Assembly: GCA_009760885.1 (NCBI GenBank)
Contig: CM019710.1
Coordinates: 2,024,633 to 2,088,632 of the forward strand
Length of the DNA: 64,000 bases
Direction of reading: 5' to 3'
Source of the DNA: Achatina immaculata
Lineage: Eukaryota > Mollusca > Gastropoda > Stylommatophora > Achatinidae
Positions 32,111-43,858 of the stretch are shown here, one piece after another. A program made the position numbers and the translations under genes. Each line of letters opens with the position of its first letter. Position 1 is the first letter of the stretch. The notes under the pieces were generated by a model. It saw nothing but the letters and a program-made list of their open reading frames with translations. It searched no databases and was not told where the DNA came from.

Positions 32111-32599
32111 CACTGAATGAAATCCTAACGTCAAAGACCGAACACGTATGGGCATACCCCGAGGGTAATAAAGCCATTCCCCAGAACAAGCAACAGAGCT
32201 AGGCCCCTTTTCATAGTTACAGTTTTCGGCAGAACTAGCTTCAAGCACATGTGCAAGCAAGCACACACTCAACAGATACTACATTAAATACAAGAAATTT
32301 ATTTCATGTACGATTTCAGCTTAATAACAACGGCCTTATAGCTCTGGCTCAGAACACCAGGCAGGGTAATGAGATGTGGAGGTTGCAACAAACACATCAG
32401 CTTCCTCATTAATCCCAACTACTTCATCTGTCTTTTGCTCAAAACTACTAGTGGGTCTTCATGACTTCAATAAAAGATCTAAAAAAGACTTAATTGTAAT
32501 AAAAAAGAAATGAAATTATCAGCAAAATACTGTTAGTGTCCATGAACTAACAAAACTATGAAAACATTTGTCTTGTCTAAATAGCAGGCAACAAACATA

Positions 32600-32672
32600 C
32601 TGACATTAACAAAAGCAGATTAATGTGTAAAATGAGTACAGATAACAATAGCAGATTAATGTGTATAATGAG
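32600..32672. repeat. 36-bp minisatellite, left part (interrupted by LINE)
   Basis: Two units with 'gcagattaatgtgt' and 'aatgagtacagataacaa'. The array resumes at 36106 after a nested pair of LINE insertions. Confidence 0.85.
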
Positions 32673-35600
32673 TTCATTCATTCATTCATTTGGATGTCCT
32701 TTGCGGAACTTTGCCTCCCAAACAGCTCTCCTGTAGGCCTCTCGGTTGTGAGCAAGATGGCCTGTCGCTGCTGCATCCATTTGCAGATCGTCAACGATGT
32801 CTTGCAGCCATCTTCATTTTGGTCTTCCTCTCTTTCTTTTTCCCATTATGTATCCTTCCAATATGGTCTTCTCTAAATTATCATGATGTTTAATGTGTCC
32901 AAAATATTTAAGTTTTCTCTCTTTAATCCTCTTTACTAGCTAGCCTTCTTCAATATTAAGCTCTTGTTTCTCTCTCTCTGAACCTTAAGTGCCCAGGGTA
33001 CATGGGGCTTCCGCAAGGGTTTTCCACAAATGCCTGTCTTTCGCCTTTTTTTCTGCTCTTGCCTAGGTGAGCCCTCTATTGCTCAACATCCTTTCTGTTG
33101 TTATTCTCCATGTCTCTTTTGGTCTACCCTTACTTCTGTTCCCCTGTGGTGTCCATCTTAGTGCTATTTTTGGTAGTGAGTTGTCAGTCATTCGGAGCAC
33201 ATGTCCCAACCATCGCCAGCGTCTTTCCTCAATAAATATTGTCAGTGGCGTCATCTGAATTTCTGCCAACAAGATGTTATTTCTTATGGTGTTTGGCCAA
33301 AACATTTTTCTAATTCTTCATAAACATTTAGTCTGGAAAGAATTCAACTTGTTTTCTATGGTTTTGGTGATTTTCCAGCATTCACTTCCATAGAGTAGTA
33401 CACTTAGAACATTACTCTTAAATATCCTGATTTTCGTCTTCATGCTTAGTTTTTTAGATTTCCATATAGTCTGCAGCATTGCAAAAGCCTGGTTTGCTCT
33501 AGTAAGTCTGCTGTTGATGTCCTCTGTGCTGTCTCCATTTTCTACTACTCTACTGCCAAGGTATACAAATTCATTGACCTCCTCCACTAACTTGCTATCT
33601 ACTCTGAGTACATTTCTGTTGTTCACATTTTGCTTCATTAACTTTGTCTTTCCTATGTTGATCTTTAGTCCTATGTTGTTTGCATTCTGAGTTAGCTTTT
33701 TTATTTTATCTTGCATGTCTTTGTGGCTGCTTGATAGTAGACAAATATCGTCTGCAAAGTCAAGGTCTTCCAGCACTGTGTCAAGGGTCCACTGTAATCC
33801 TCTGCATTTGTCTGATGTTGCCTCCTTCATTAACCAGTCTACTGCCAAGATAAATAATGTTGGTGATAGTACACATCCCTGCTTCACTCCTGTTTGTACC
33901 CTAAAGCTGCTGGAGGTATGTTCTCCACAGATCACTTTGCACTGAAAACCCTCGTATAGGGCTTTGATTACATTCACTATCTTATGGGGGAGGCCATGCC
34001 ATCTTAGGATTTTCCACAGTGCATCTCTCTTGACACTGTCGAAGGCTGTCTCTAAATCTATAAACAATGCATATGTTGTGCTATGCCACTCATTTGCCTG
34101 TTCTAATATTTGTCTAAGTACAAATATGTGATCTATGCATTATCTTTCTTTCCTAAATCCTGCCTGCTCTTTCCGAAGTTTTCCCTCAAGTGCTGGTACA
34201 ATTCTGTTGATGATTATTCTGCAAAATACTTTACTGGTGAGTGGCAGTAAGGTAATGCCTCTCCAGTTCCCACAATCTCTGAGGTCACCTTTCTTTGGTA
34301 GTTTTACTATAAGGCCAGTTTTCTACTCCTCTGGAGCTTTTTCTAGATCCCAAATTTGTTGTAGTATCCGGCAAAGTTGTTTTGGTGTTTCTGTTTCTTC
34401 TGCTTTCAACATCTCAGCAGTCACTTCATCTTCACCTGGTGCCCTGTCTGATTTTAGCTTCTTTATCGCCTCCTTTACTTCATTTACTGTTTTTGGTCCT
34501 GTATTGATGTTTAGTTCTGTTTTTGCTTCAGGTATGTCTATTGTTTGTGCTGCTTGTGTTCTGTTTAGTAGGGTGTTAAAGTGTTCCCTCCATCTTTCAA
34601 TTTTTTCTCTTTCTCCACTGACCAGTTGTCCATTATGTGTCCTTATTGCACTCTCAAATCTTGTGCTGAAGTTACCTGTCATCTGCTTTGGGATTTAGTA
34701 TATGGTTTGTGCATAATTACTTAAAACTCGTTCTTTAAGCCATTGTGATTTGGTGTTCAGTAATTTTTTCTTGATGTCTTTTCTCTGCTCTATCTTTTCC
34801 CATGTGGTCTTTCTTATCCATTCCTCTTTTCTCCGTTTCCGATATCCCAGCACCTCTTTTGCTGTTTCCTGTAGTGTTTTATTGAACTCTAGTATGGACA
34901 TTTCTGCTTCGTCTTGTAGGACACTGAAGCGGTTCTTAAGTACTATTGAGAATTCATTTCTTGTTTGCTGGTCTTTCAGTTTTGTTATATCAAAACGTAT
35001 CTTTCTGTGTTCTCCGATTTTGGCTTTCCTTAATTTTAGTTTTATTTTTGCTACCATAAGATTGGAGCCATCTGCTCCTTTCCTTGCTCGCACATCTTGT
35101 AGTGACCGTTTCTACTTGTTATTTATTAGTATATGATTGATTCGGTTTTCTGTGGTTTTATCTGGGGATCTCCAAGTCACTTTATGGATGTTTTTATGTT
35201 GGAAAATTGTCCCTCCGACGGTCATCATGTTTTCTTCACAGAAACTGCACAGTCTTTCTCCATTTTCATTTATTTCTCCAATTCCTTCTCTTCCCATGAT
35301 TCTTCTTCTATCTTCATTTCCTTCACCTACTTTTGCATTGAAGTCGCCCAAGATGAGTAGCATATCATGCTTGGGTATTGTTTCTACTGTGGCTTGGAGG
35401 CTGTTGTAAAAATCTTCTTTTAATTCCTCTTCAGCTGCTTCTGTTGGTGCATAACAAACTATAATAGACAGCTTCGTGAATCTTGAGTTGAAGTGTGCAT
35501 ATAATAATCTCTCATTTATTGGGGTCCATTTCAGCAATGCTCTTGATGCTTCTTTTGTTATAATCAATGCTACTCCTCTTTCATGATGATCTTCTTTACC

Positions 35601-36105
35601 TGACCATATTATTGTATTTTCTGTGTTCTGTGTTGTTAATTTCCTTCTGCCTTGTCCTGTCCATCTTGCTTCTTGTATTCCTAGTATGTATAGTTTGTAT
35701 CTGTGCGTTTCCTTGATGGTTTGTGCTAGTTTTCCAGTCTGGTTAAGTGTTCTTACATTCCAGCTGCCTATTTGCATCTTGTGTTTAGGTTCCAGGAGGT
35801 CTGCAGTCAGGCTGGGGACTTCCAGTGGCTGGCTTTCATCCACAACCTCCATGGGCGCAGTTTCCTGATAAGCATTTCTCCTTCACCTGCATTTGTTTTT
35901 TCCCTTGCTTCTGTTTCTGTAGCAGTCTGATAGTTTTTTTACCAGATAGGGTTGCTGGCCCTATGCCGAACCCTCCTTAGTCGCCTTTTATGATCATGCA
36001 TGGTAGGGTACAGTGGTCCTATTCTTTACAGATCCTGGGTACCACAGATATTTGTTCTTTTTTTGTGTCAACAATATTTGGAGAACTCTTCTGTAGCATT
36101 TAATG
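32673..36105 (-). mobile_element. Older LINE fragment (KGHANE family) split by an RTE-like insertion
   Basis: The 3' part lies at 32673-32965, beginning with the 'ttcattcattcattcattt' tail and reading, on the minus strand, the same terminus as at 29300. It breaks at 'aatattaagctcttg'. The rest resumes at about 36047 with 'gatatttgttctttttttgt' and 'gagaactcttctgtagcat', matching the continuous order seen at 21660-21730 and 28985-29045. The 3.1 kb between is a younger RTE-like element. The fragment sits within a 36-bp array with 'ataatgagt' on both sides. Confidence 0.85.
32966..36046 (-). mobile_element. Near full-length RTE-like LINE, nested, recently inactivated
   Basis: All minus-strand coding pieces (35852-35112, 35093-34695, 34682-34323, 34067-33318, 33305-33063) lie in one frame, so this is a single long open frame of roughly 950 codons broken only by about six stop codons, with no frameshift seen. 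The N-terminal part is an apurinic-type endonuclease: GSWNVRTL, GIQEARWTGQG, VCYAPTE, LILGDFNAKVG and the final NRINHILI. The rest is reverse transcriptase: GNWRGITLLPLTSKV, FIDLETAFDSV, TGVKQGCVLSP, LDFADDICLL and YLGSRV, then LLYGSECW and a C-terminal RWRWLGHVLRM. The 5' leader near 36000 and GAGA-type 3' end are present. Stops at 33063-33065 and 33318-33320 are TAG and TGA where sister copies have TGG and CG-codons. Confidence 0.92.
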
Positions 36106-36280
36106 TATAATGAGTACAGATAACAAAAGCAGATTAATGTGTATAATGAGTATAGATAACAAAAGCAGATTAATGTGTATGATGAGTACAGATAACAAAC
36201 ACAGATTAATGTGTATAATGAGTACAGATAACAAAAGTAGATTAATGTGTATAATGAATACAGAAACATGCAGGATTTCA
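36106..36280. repeat. 36-bp minisatellite, right part
   Basis: About 4.7 units with 'agcagattaatgtgtataat' plus 'gagtacagataacaaa', the continuation of the units at 32600-32672. Confidence 0.93.
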
Positions 36281-36339
36281 TTTTGTTGTTAAAAGGCCAG
36301 GATAAAGTTTTATCTTAAGGACTGCTCTTCTCTTTCCCA

Positions 36340-36700
36340 CTCAGTCTTAATTTTGTTACCTGGTAAATACTATTTTTGTTATGTGATAAGGTTTGTTTCT
36401 CTTACATGGTAAATCTTACTTTTGTTACCCGGCAAATACTATTTTTGTTATGTGATAAGGTTTGTTTCTCTTGCATGGTAAATTGTAATCTGATAAGTCT
36501 TACTTTTTAACCTGGTAAACATTACTTTTGTTACCTGATAAATCTTACCTTTGTTACCTGGAAATACTACTTTTGTAATCTGATAAATCTTACCTTTGTT
36601 ACCTGGTAATACTACTTTTGTAATCTGATAAATCTTACCTTTGTTACCTGGTAAATCTTGCTTTTGTTACCTGGTAAATCTTGTTACCTGTTAAATCCTG
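36340..36700. repeat. Degenerate repeat around 'cttttgttacctggtaaatc'
   Basis: About a dozen imperfect units of 24 to 45 bp contain 'ttgttacctggtaaat' or 'taatctgataaatcttac'. Divergence is higher than in the neighbouring arrays. Confidence 0.75.
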
Positions 36701-36778
36701 TTTATGCCTGTTATCACTGAGCACTCTGCAAACATCCACAAACACATACATACCCATGCAAATGTAAACAAAAAATAA

Positions 36779-37497
36779 TCTATATATATAAATCAATGTG
36801 TGCATGTATTTTAGAGCATCACCCTGAAATGCCCGGAGCAATTTCAACCAAACTTGGCACACATATGACATATGACTTACAATCTGGACAGTGCACTGTG
36901 GGGTTAGATCATCCCTAGGATACCCCTATGATCCCTAGGAGTTGGGGTGACATGTAAAAATGATCGAAAATGAATGATGTTAGTGTCGAATCCATAGTTT
37001 TCAGGGTCACTGAGATGAATAGTGACACTCCTGATGCCCTTTAAGTTCAGCTCTCAACGGCATGGGAGCCCCTAGGGGTGGGGTGGGATGTGGTGACATG
37101 TAAAAATGCACAGTTTTTGGGGTCGTTGAGATGAATAGAGGCACTCACAAGTTCAGCCTCCATCGGCATGGGGGGGGGGGGGGGTGAGAAGTGAAAAATA
37201 AAATGTCCATATTGATCGAGATTATCGTCGAACCCATTGTGGTCGGGGTCGATAAGCTGATTGCTGACAGTCCTGATGACAATTAAGCACACATTTAGTC
37301 GAATAGAAGGAATAGAACCGTCTAGACTGTAGAACCTTCTAGAAGATTGTAGAACTGAATAGACCTTTGTAGAACCTTCTAGAAGGCTGTGGAAATGAAT
37401 AGAAAGTTGTAGAACCGTCTAGAAAGTTGTGGAAATGAATAGAACTTTGTTGATTTGGGATAAATAAATACCCGGGCAACGCCGGGTAATCAGCTAG
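36779..37497 (+). mobile_element. Non-autonomous Helitron
   Basis: The left end is TCTATATATATAAA and the right end a GC-rich hairpin CCCGGgcaacgCCGGG followed by TAATCAGCTAG, that is a stem-loop shortly before the CTRR terminus. The element lies between A (36778) and T (37498), the A/T target rule of Helitrons, with no target duplication. No helicase or Rep frame is present, so it is non-autonomous, 719 bp. Its interior is shared with 42985-43818. A run of 12 or more G lies near 37170. Confidence 0.85.
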
Positions 37498-37499
37498 TA

Positions 37500-37976
37500 A
37501 AATGATAAAAGCTGTGATGAAATGCCAAAGGGCTGAGGCCGGCGTGAACAGTGTACAAGACTAGGAACATGCACGCATACATCCATACACACCCACACAC
37601 TAGCACAAGTCTGCTGTTGTTTGCAGTTCATGTTGGACTTCCTGTAACTGTTGTTGTTGCTGTTGTTGTTGCTGCTGCTGTTGTTGAATGCTACAGTAGG
37701 ATCTCTGTGTAACTGCAATATTGAAATATTTTTAGTTGCGCTGACTCTGTGATAGTCTTGAGACATGGACAGAGTCAACGTGAAATGAATTAGAAATGGT
37801 TTGCTCATTTTCCCGTATTACCGAGTTTGACAAAATAAAATGTCTTACTACGACAGTGTTCGGTAGACATTTCCCTGAACAGGTGAACTTTTGACCTACC
37901 TGAGGTGTTTGTTCAAGCTCGGAGAAAATGCATATTTAGAAGTGTTATAGTAAGTTGTGACGGGTGAGTTGCCAAG
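37500..37976. other. Intergenic stretch with a TTG/CTG-rich microsatellite
   Basis: 'gttgttgttgctgttgttg' type repeats fill about 37640-37690. A minus-strand frame of 104 codons crosses this run, but only through the low-complexity Asn and Ser tract, and no domain is recognisable. Confidence 0.6.
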
Positions 37977-38528
37977 TTGCACGGGTTAGCTGAGTTTGGA
38001 AGTTTATGTATGGACACAGCTGACATACTTTGGATAAGTTAGCTGAGTTTGGAAGTTTATGTATGGACACACAGGTGACATACTTTGGATAGGTTAGCTG
38101 AGTTTGGAAGTTTATGTATGGACACACAGGTGACATACTTTGGATAAGTTAGCTGAGTTTGGAAGTTTATGTATGGACACACAGGTGACATACTTTGGAT
38201 AAGTTAGCTGAGTTTGGAAGTTTATGTATGGACACACAGGTGACATACTTTGGATAAGTTAGCTGAGTTTGGAAGTTTATGTATGGACACACAGGTGACA
38301 TACTTTGGATAAGTTAGCTGAGTTTGGAAGTTCATGTATGGACACAGCTGACAAACTTTAGGTAAGTTAGCTGAGTTTGGAAGTTTATAGACATATAGCT
38401 GACATATTTTGGGTAAGTTAGCCGAGTTTAGAAGTTTATGTATGGACACACAGGTGACATACTTTAGGTAAGTTAGCTGAGTTTGGAGGTTTATGTATGG
38501 ACACACAGGTGATACACTTTTGGTAACA
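37977..38528. repeat. 55-bp minisatellite, about 10 units
   Basis: Units contain 'agttagctgagtttggaagt' and 'tatggacacacaggtgacat'. The units near 38330-38420 are most divergent. Confidence 0.93.
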
Positions 38529-38577
38529 GAGGGCATTGATTTTGTGAAAACTAAAGGTCAAGTGATAAACATGTGGG

Positions 38578-38720
38578 TTCACTGATTTTGAGCTTCACTG
38601 ATTTTTAGCTTCACTGATTTTGAGCTTCACTGATTTTGAGCTTCACTGATTTTTAGCTTCACTGATTTTGAGCTTCACTGATTTTGAGCTTCACTGATTT
38701 TGAGCTTGAAGTGATTTTGA
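38578..38720. repeat. 16-bp minisatellite, about 9 units
   Basis: Unit 'gcttcactgattttga' with a 'ttttta' variant. Confidence 0.93.
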
Positions 38721-38805
38721 GCCTCACATGACAGAAAGTTTTGGAAGCTTGAGGACTGTGCAAGGAGTATATACAAAGATTTTAGGAACAATATGATTAC
38801 ATGAG

Positions 38806-38960
38806 AATGAATGAATGAATGAATGAATGAATAATCTTTATTTTTCAAGGGTAAAGAATTGGGCACGCAGGCCCGTCTTACATTCTGCCCTTCATCACTC
38901 CATCTTTCATTCTTCCCACACACTTGATTTAGTACAAAAATACAAATTAAATTAGGAAAA
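38806..38960 (-). mobile_element. LINE 3' terminus with (ATTC)n tail
   Basis: On the minus strand the sequence runs into 'ccttgaaaaataaagattat' and ends in about six ATTC repeats (plus-strand 'gaatgaatgaat', 38808-38832). A tetranucleotide tail after an AATAAA-like word is typical of CR1/L2-type LINE 3' ends. No coding part remains. Confidence 0.55.
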
Positions 38961-39389
38961 ACATATCAAAAGAGTGTAAGATTTAACTACTACATTCAAA
39001 AGATTCAGAATGAGAGGATTATTATAACTGACTTACTTTGTGAAGAATAGGATGAGATTCAGAATGAGAGGATTATTATAACTGACTTACTTTGTGGAGA
39101 ATAGGATGAGAGGATTATTATAACTGACTTACTTTGTGGAGAATAGGATGAGATTCAGGATGAGAGGATTATTATAACTGACTTACTTTGTGGAGAATAG
39201 GATGAGATTCAGGATTATTATAATTGACTTACTTTGTGGAGAATAGGATGAGATTCAGGATGAGAGGATTATTATAATTGACTTACTTTGTGGAGAATAG
39301 GATGAGATTCAGGATGAGAGGATTATTATAATTGACTTACTTTGTGGAGAATAGGATGAGATTCAGAATGAGAGGATTATTATAATTGA

Positions 39390-40212
39390 CCCTTGACACA
39401 GTGCTGGAGGACCTTGACTTTGCGGACGACATTTGTCTATTATCAAGCAGTCACAAAGATATGCAAGATAAAATAAACAAGCTAACTCAGAATGCAAACA
39501 ACATAGGACTAAAGATCAATGTAGGAAAGACAAAGTTAATGAAGCAAAATGTGAACAACAGAAATGTACTCAGAGTAGATAACAAGTTAGTGGAGGAGGT
39601 CAGCGAATTTGTATACCTTGGCAGCAGAGTAGTAGAAAATGGAGACAGCACAGAGGACATCAACAGCAGACTTACTAAAGCAAACCAGGCTTTTGCAATG
39701 CTACAGAATATATGGAAATCAAATAAACTAAGCATAAATATGAAAATCAGGATATTTAAGAGTAATGTTCTAAGTGTACTACTCTATGGAAGTGAATGCT
39801 GGAAAATCACCAAAACCATAGAAAACAAGTTGAATTCTTTCCAGACTAAATGTTTACGTAGAATTAAAAAAATATTTTGGCCAAACACCATAAGAAATAA
39901 CATTTTATTGGCAGAAATGCAGATGAAACCACTGACAACAATTATTGAGGAAAGACGCTGGCGATGGTTGGGACATGTGCTCCGAATGACTGACAACTCA
40001 CTACCAAAAATAGCACTAAGATGGACACCACAGGGGAACAGAAGTAAGGGTAGACCAAAAGAGACATGGAGAAGAACAACAGAAAGGATGTTGAGCAATA
40101 GAGGGCTCACCTGGGCAAGAGCAGAAAAAAAGGCGAAAGACAGGCATTTGTGGAAAACCCTTGCGGAAGCCCCATGTGCCCTGGGCACTTAAGGTTCAGA
40201 GAGAGAGAGAGA
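39390..40212 (+). mobile_element. RTE-like LINE 3' fragment in satellite, copy 1 (open frame)
   Basis: A 268-codon frame is open from the truncated 5' junction to its natural stop (TAA at about 40190). It holds [66 protein letters not shown] and GRPKETWRRTTERML. The 5' junction falls at 'attataattgac' and the same 12 bases follow the GAGA tail, consistent with a target-site duplication in the satellite. It is closely related to the elements at 11812 and 32966. Confidence 0.9.
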
Positions 40213-40538
40213 TTATAATTGACTTACTTTGTGGAGAATAGGATGAGATTCAGGATGAGAGGATTATTATAACTGACTTACTTTGTGGAGAATAGGATGA
40301 GATTCAGGATTATTATAATTGACTTACTTTGTGGAGAATAGGATGAGATTCAGGATGAGAGGATTATTATAATTGACTTACTTTGTGGAGAATAGGATGA
40401 GATTCAGGATGAGAGGATTATTATAATTGACTTACTTTGTGGAGAATAGGATGAGATTCAGGATGAGAGAATTATTATAACTGACTTACTTTGTGGAGAA
40501 TAGGATGAGATTCAGAATGAGAGGATTATTATAATTGA

Positions 40539-41362
40539 CCCTTGACACAGTGCTGGAGGACCTTGACTTTGCGGACGACATTTGTCTATTATCAAGCAGT
40601 CACAAAGATATGCAAGATAAAATAAACAAGCTAACTCAGAATGAAAACAACATAGGACTAAAGATCAATGTAGGAAAGACAAAGTTAATGAAGCAAAATG
40701 TGAACAACAGAAATCTACTCAGAACAGATAACAAGTTAGTGGAGGAGGTCAACGAATTTGTATACCTTGGCAGCAGAGTAGTAAAAAAATGGAGACAGCA
40801 CAGAGGACATCAACAGCAGACTTACTAGAGCAAACCAGGCTTTTGCAATGCTACAGAATATATGGAAATCAAATAAACTAAGCATAAATATGAAAATCAG
40901 GATATTTAAGAGTAATGTTCTAAGTGTACTACTCTATGGAAGTGAATGCTGGAAAATCACCAAAACCATAGAAAACAAGTTGAATTCTTTCCAGACTAAA
41001 TGTTTACGTAGAATTAAAAAAATATTTTGGCCAAACACCATAAGAAATAACATTTTATTGGCAGAAATGCAGATGAAACCACTGACAACAATTATTGAGG
41101 AAAGACGCTGGCGATGGTTGGGACATGTGCTCCGAATGACTGACAACTCACTACCAAAAATAGCACTAAGATGGACACCACAGGGGAGCAGAAGTAAGGG
41201 TAGACCAAAAGAGACATGGAGAAGAACAACAGAAAGGATGTTGGGCAATAGAGGGCTCACCTGGGCAAGAGCAGAAAAAAAGGCGAAAGACAGGCATTTG
41301 TGGAAAACCCTTGCAGAAGCCCCATGTGCCCTGGGCACTTAAGGTTCAGAGAGAGAGAGAGA
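40539..41362 (+). mobile_element. RTE-like LINE 3' fragment in satellite, copy 2 (frameshifted)
   Basis: Nearly identical to copy 1 and joined to the satellite at the same bases on both sides, so it arose by duplication of satellite plus LINE and not by a second insertion. An extra A in the run at about 40782-40789 shifts the frame after SRVVK. The downstream half is open again from 40848 to 41342. Confidence 0.92.
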
Positions 41363-41685
41363 TTATAATTGACTTACTTTGTGGAGAATAGGATGAGATT
41401 CAGGATGAGAGGATTATTATAATTGACTTACTTTGTGGAGAATAGGATGAGATTCAGAATGAGAGAATTATTATAATTGACTTACTTTGTGGAGAATAGG
41501 ATGAGATTCAGAATGAGAGAATTATTATAATTGACTTACTTTGTGGAGAATAGGATGAGATTCAGGATGAGAGGATTATTATAAGTGACTTATTTTGTGG
41601 AGAATAGGATGAGATTCAGAATGAGAGGATTATTATAACTGACTTACTTTGTGGAGAATAGGATGAGATTCAGGATGATTCGAGA

Positions 41686-42855
41686 TTAGGATTAGGATGA
41701 GGATTTTCCATAAGAAAGCTTTTGGTATAGAAAGTCCTCAAGATGTAGACAGTTGAATGAAGTTTTTGTGTAGTTTGAGTGATACTCAGAGTTAAAATAT
41801 AGCAGTTCAGTTGTTATTTTTGTCCTTGTTTGGACAAGTAGTCGTTTATAGTTACATTCAGGATGTAGAGTGCTATTGTGTTTTGTTGGAATTCATTGGT
41901 TTGTCTGGTTCTTTCGGAAAACTTGTGAGTATTTATATTTTTGGTTTAATCTAGTAGGCTAATTGTTTCTTCTCAATGGTGTAATCACGCTGAGAATCAT
42001 ATATTTGTTTATTTTTCAAGCCATTTGGCTTCATCACATCACTCGTCAGTTGAAAGCACATTTTATTCATCAATAAATGTTGTCAACATTTAAATCTAAT
42101 TGGAGTTATTGAGTTGTTGGAACTTCATCTGTCAGTCTAGCTGAACGAATGGAAATCCAGTTTTTGATCTTTGCGACACTGGTGTTTTTGTTGTACTAGT
42201 AGCGAACCTGGAACTGTTGTTGTGTTGAAATGGGAATACAGTTGTGACAAATTTTGTCTGTTGAAGCAGGAGAAAAAATAAAATCAGACAAGCAGACAAC
42301 AGCATTCATGAAATCATAGCAAGCACAGTAGAGATCCAATAAATTCTCAATGGAGTTGTATCACTAAATCGTTTAATGATTGTATAGTAGTGATGTGCAG
42401 TGTGATAGAACATGAGTTACATCACGTGGGATAGTTTCTTATTATTTCGTTTCATCAACAAGAACGGATTGCTGCGGTCTTCTGCACTCTAGACCATTCG
42501 AGTATATTACATCACTTCTCTCAGCCACACGACAGATAGTACGATTTTTAAGAAGTGGATGAGATTTATTCACATAAGATACTAATGTTGTTCAAATGTT
42601 TGTTCTTGACCATAAACTCCTTGTTAATTATCTTCTGTATCATCCAGAATACTTGTCTTCTCACTTTTTTTGTTGACATTTTTACAATTTATACTAGTGA
42701 CCTTGACCTTCTTAAACAAAGATTTCAATTTTTTTTTTAATGATAATAGCCTAAATACACTTAGCGACAACAACGGAAAAATAATGGACAAAACAAAAAA
42801 CAAAAACAAAAAAGAAAGAGAAGTTGTTAAACTTTCAAAGTCGACATTACTGAAA
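41686..42855. other. Intergenic stretch, no feature recognised
   Basis: Neither a coding exon with family support nor a transposon signature was seen. The sequence is moderately AT-rich and non-repetitive. Confidence 0.5.
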
Positions 42856-42857
42856 CA

Positions 42858-42938
<81 letters not shown>

Positions 42939-43118
42939 AGCACAAGCAAAGCACACACACACATATACATGTTGTCACACACACACATATATATATATAT
43001 ATGAACGTGTGTGTATATGTGTGTATATGTGTATGTGTGTATGTGTGTATGTGTGTATGTGTGTATGTACGTATGTATGTATGTATGTATGTATGTATGT
43101 ATGTATGTATGTATGTGT
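42858..43118. repeat. Compound microsatellites: (TC)n(TATC)n, (AC)n(AT)n, (GTGTAT)n and (GTAT)n
   Basis: A TC run leads into about 16 TATC units (42878-42939), then AC and AT runs (42952-43001) and GTGTAT/GTAT units up to about 43116. They lie at the 5' side of a Helitron copy and may have expanded from its TCTATATATA terminus. Confidence 0.95.
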
Positions 43119-43818
43119 TTCAGCACCATGCTGGAACGCCTGGAGCAATTTCAACCAAACTTGGAACACATGATTTAAAATCTGGACAGTGCACAGAGGG
43201 GGTTAGATCACCCCTAGGATACCCCTATGACCCCTAGGGATCTAGGTGACATGTAAAAATATTCGAAAATGAACGATATTAGTGTCGAATCCATAGTTTT
43301 CAGGGTTGCTGAGATGAATAATGACACTCCCGATACCGTTTAAGTCCAAGTTCAGCTCTCAACGGTATGGGGGGTGGGGTGGGATGGGGTGACATGTACA
43401 AATAATCGAAAACGACCGATATTAGTGTCGAATCCATAGTTTTTAAGGGTCGCTGAGATGAATAGTGACACTCCCGATGATGTTTAAGTTCAAGCTCAGA
43501 CCCCATCAGCATGGGGTCCTAGGGGTGGGAAAATGGTGGTGTCATGTACAAATAATTGAAAACGATCGATATTACTGTCGAATCCATAGTGTTCGGGGTC
43601 GCTAAGCTGATTGGTGACAGTCCTGATGACAATTACGCACACGTTTAGTCGAATAGAAGGAATAGAACTCTGTAGAAACGTCTAGACTCTGTAGAACCTT
43701 CTATAAGGTTGTGGAAATGAATAGAACATTGTAGAACCTTCTAGAATATTGTGGAACGGAACAAAACTTCCTTGATTGGTGTAAATAAATACCCGGGCAA
43801 CGCCGGGTAATCAGCTAG
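42985..43818 (+). mobile_element. Second non-autonomous Helitron copy, 5' end expanded by microsatellite
   Basis: From 'ggagcaatttcaaccaaact' onward it follows the element at 36779-37497, including 'ccctaggatacccctatga', 'gtcgaatccatagt' and the terminal 'aaataaatacccgggcaacg' hairpin with CTAG at 43815-43818. It contains an extra internal repeat of the 'aatgaacgatattagtgtcg' segment. The expected TCTATATATA start is obscured by simple repeats, and the base after CTAG is A within an AG run. Confidence 0.8.
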
Positions 43819-43819
43819 A

Positions 43820-43826
43820 GAGAGAG

Positions 43827-43858
<32 letters not shown>
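43820..43858. repeat. (AG)n(GT)n(AT)n microsatellite
   Basis: Three dinucleotide runs follow the Helitron terminus directly. Confidence 0.9.

Larger units (their letters stand above)
39000..41685. repeat. 54-bp satellite, interrupted by two copies of one LINE insertion
   Basis: Units contain 'attattataattgacttact', 'ttgtggagaataggatgaga' and 'ttcaggatgagagg'. About 7 units precede the first LINE piece, 6 lie between the two pieces and 6 follow. Short units lacking 'ggatgagagg' recur. Confidence 0.93.

Noticed and set aside
37494..37808. 104-codon minus frame with Asn/Ser tract
   Set aside because: It depends on a TTG/CTG microsatellite and begins at the Helitron end. No conserved motif is seen.
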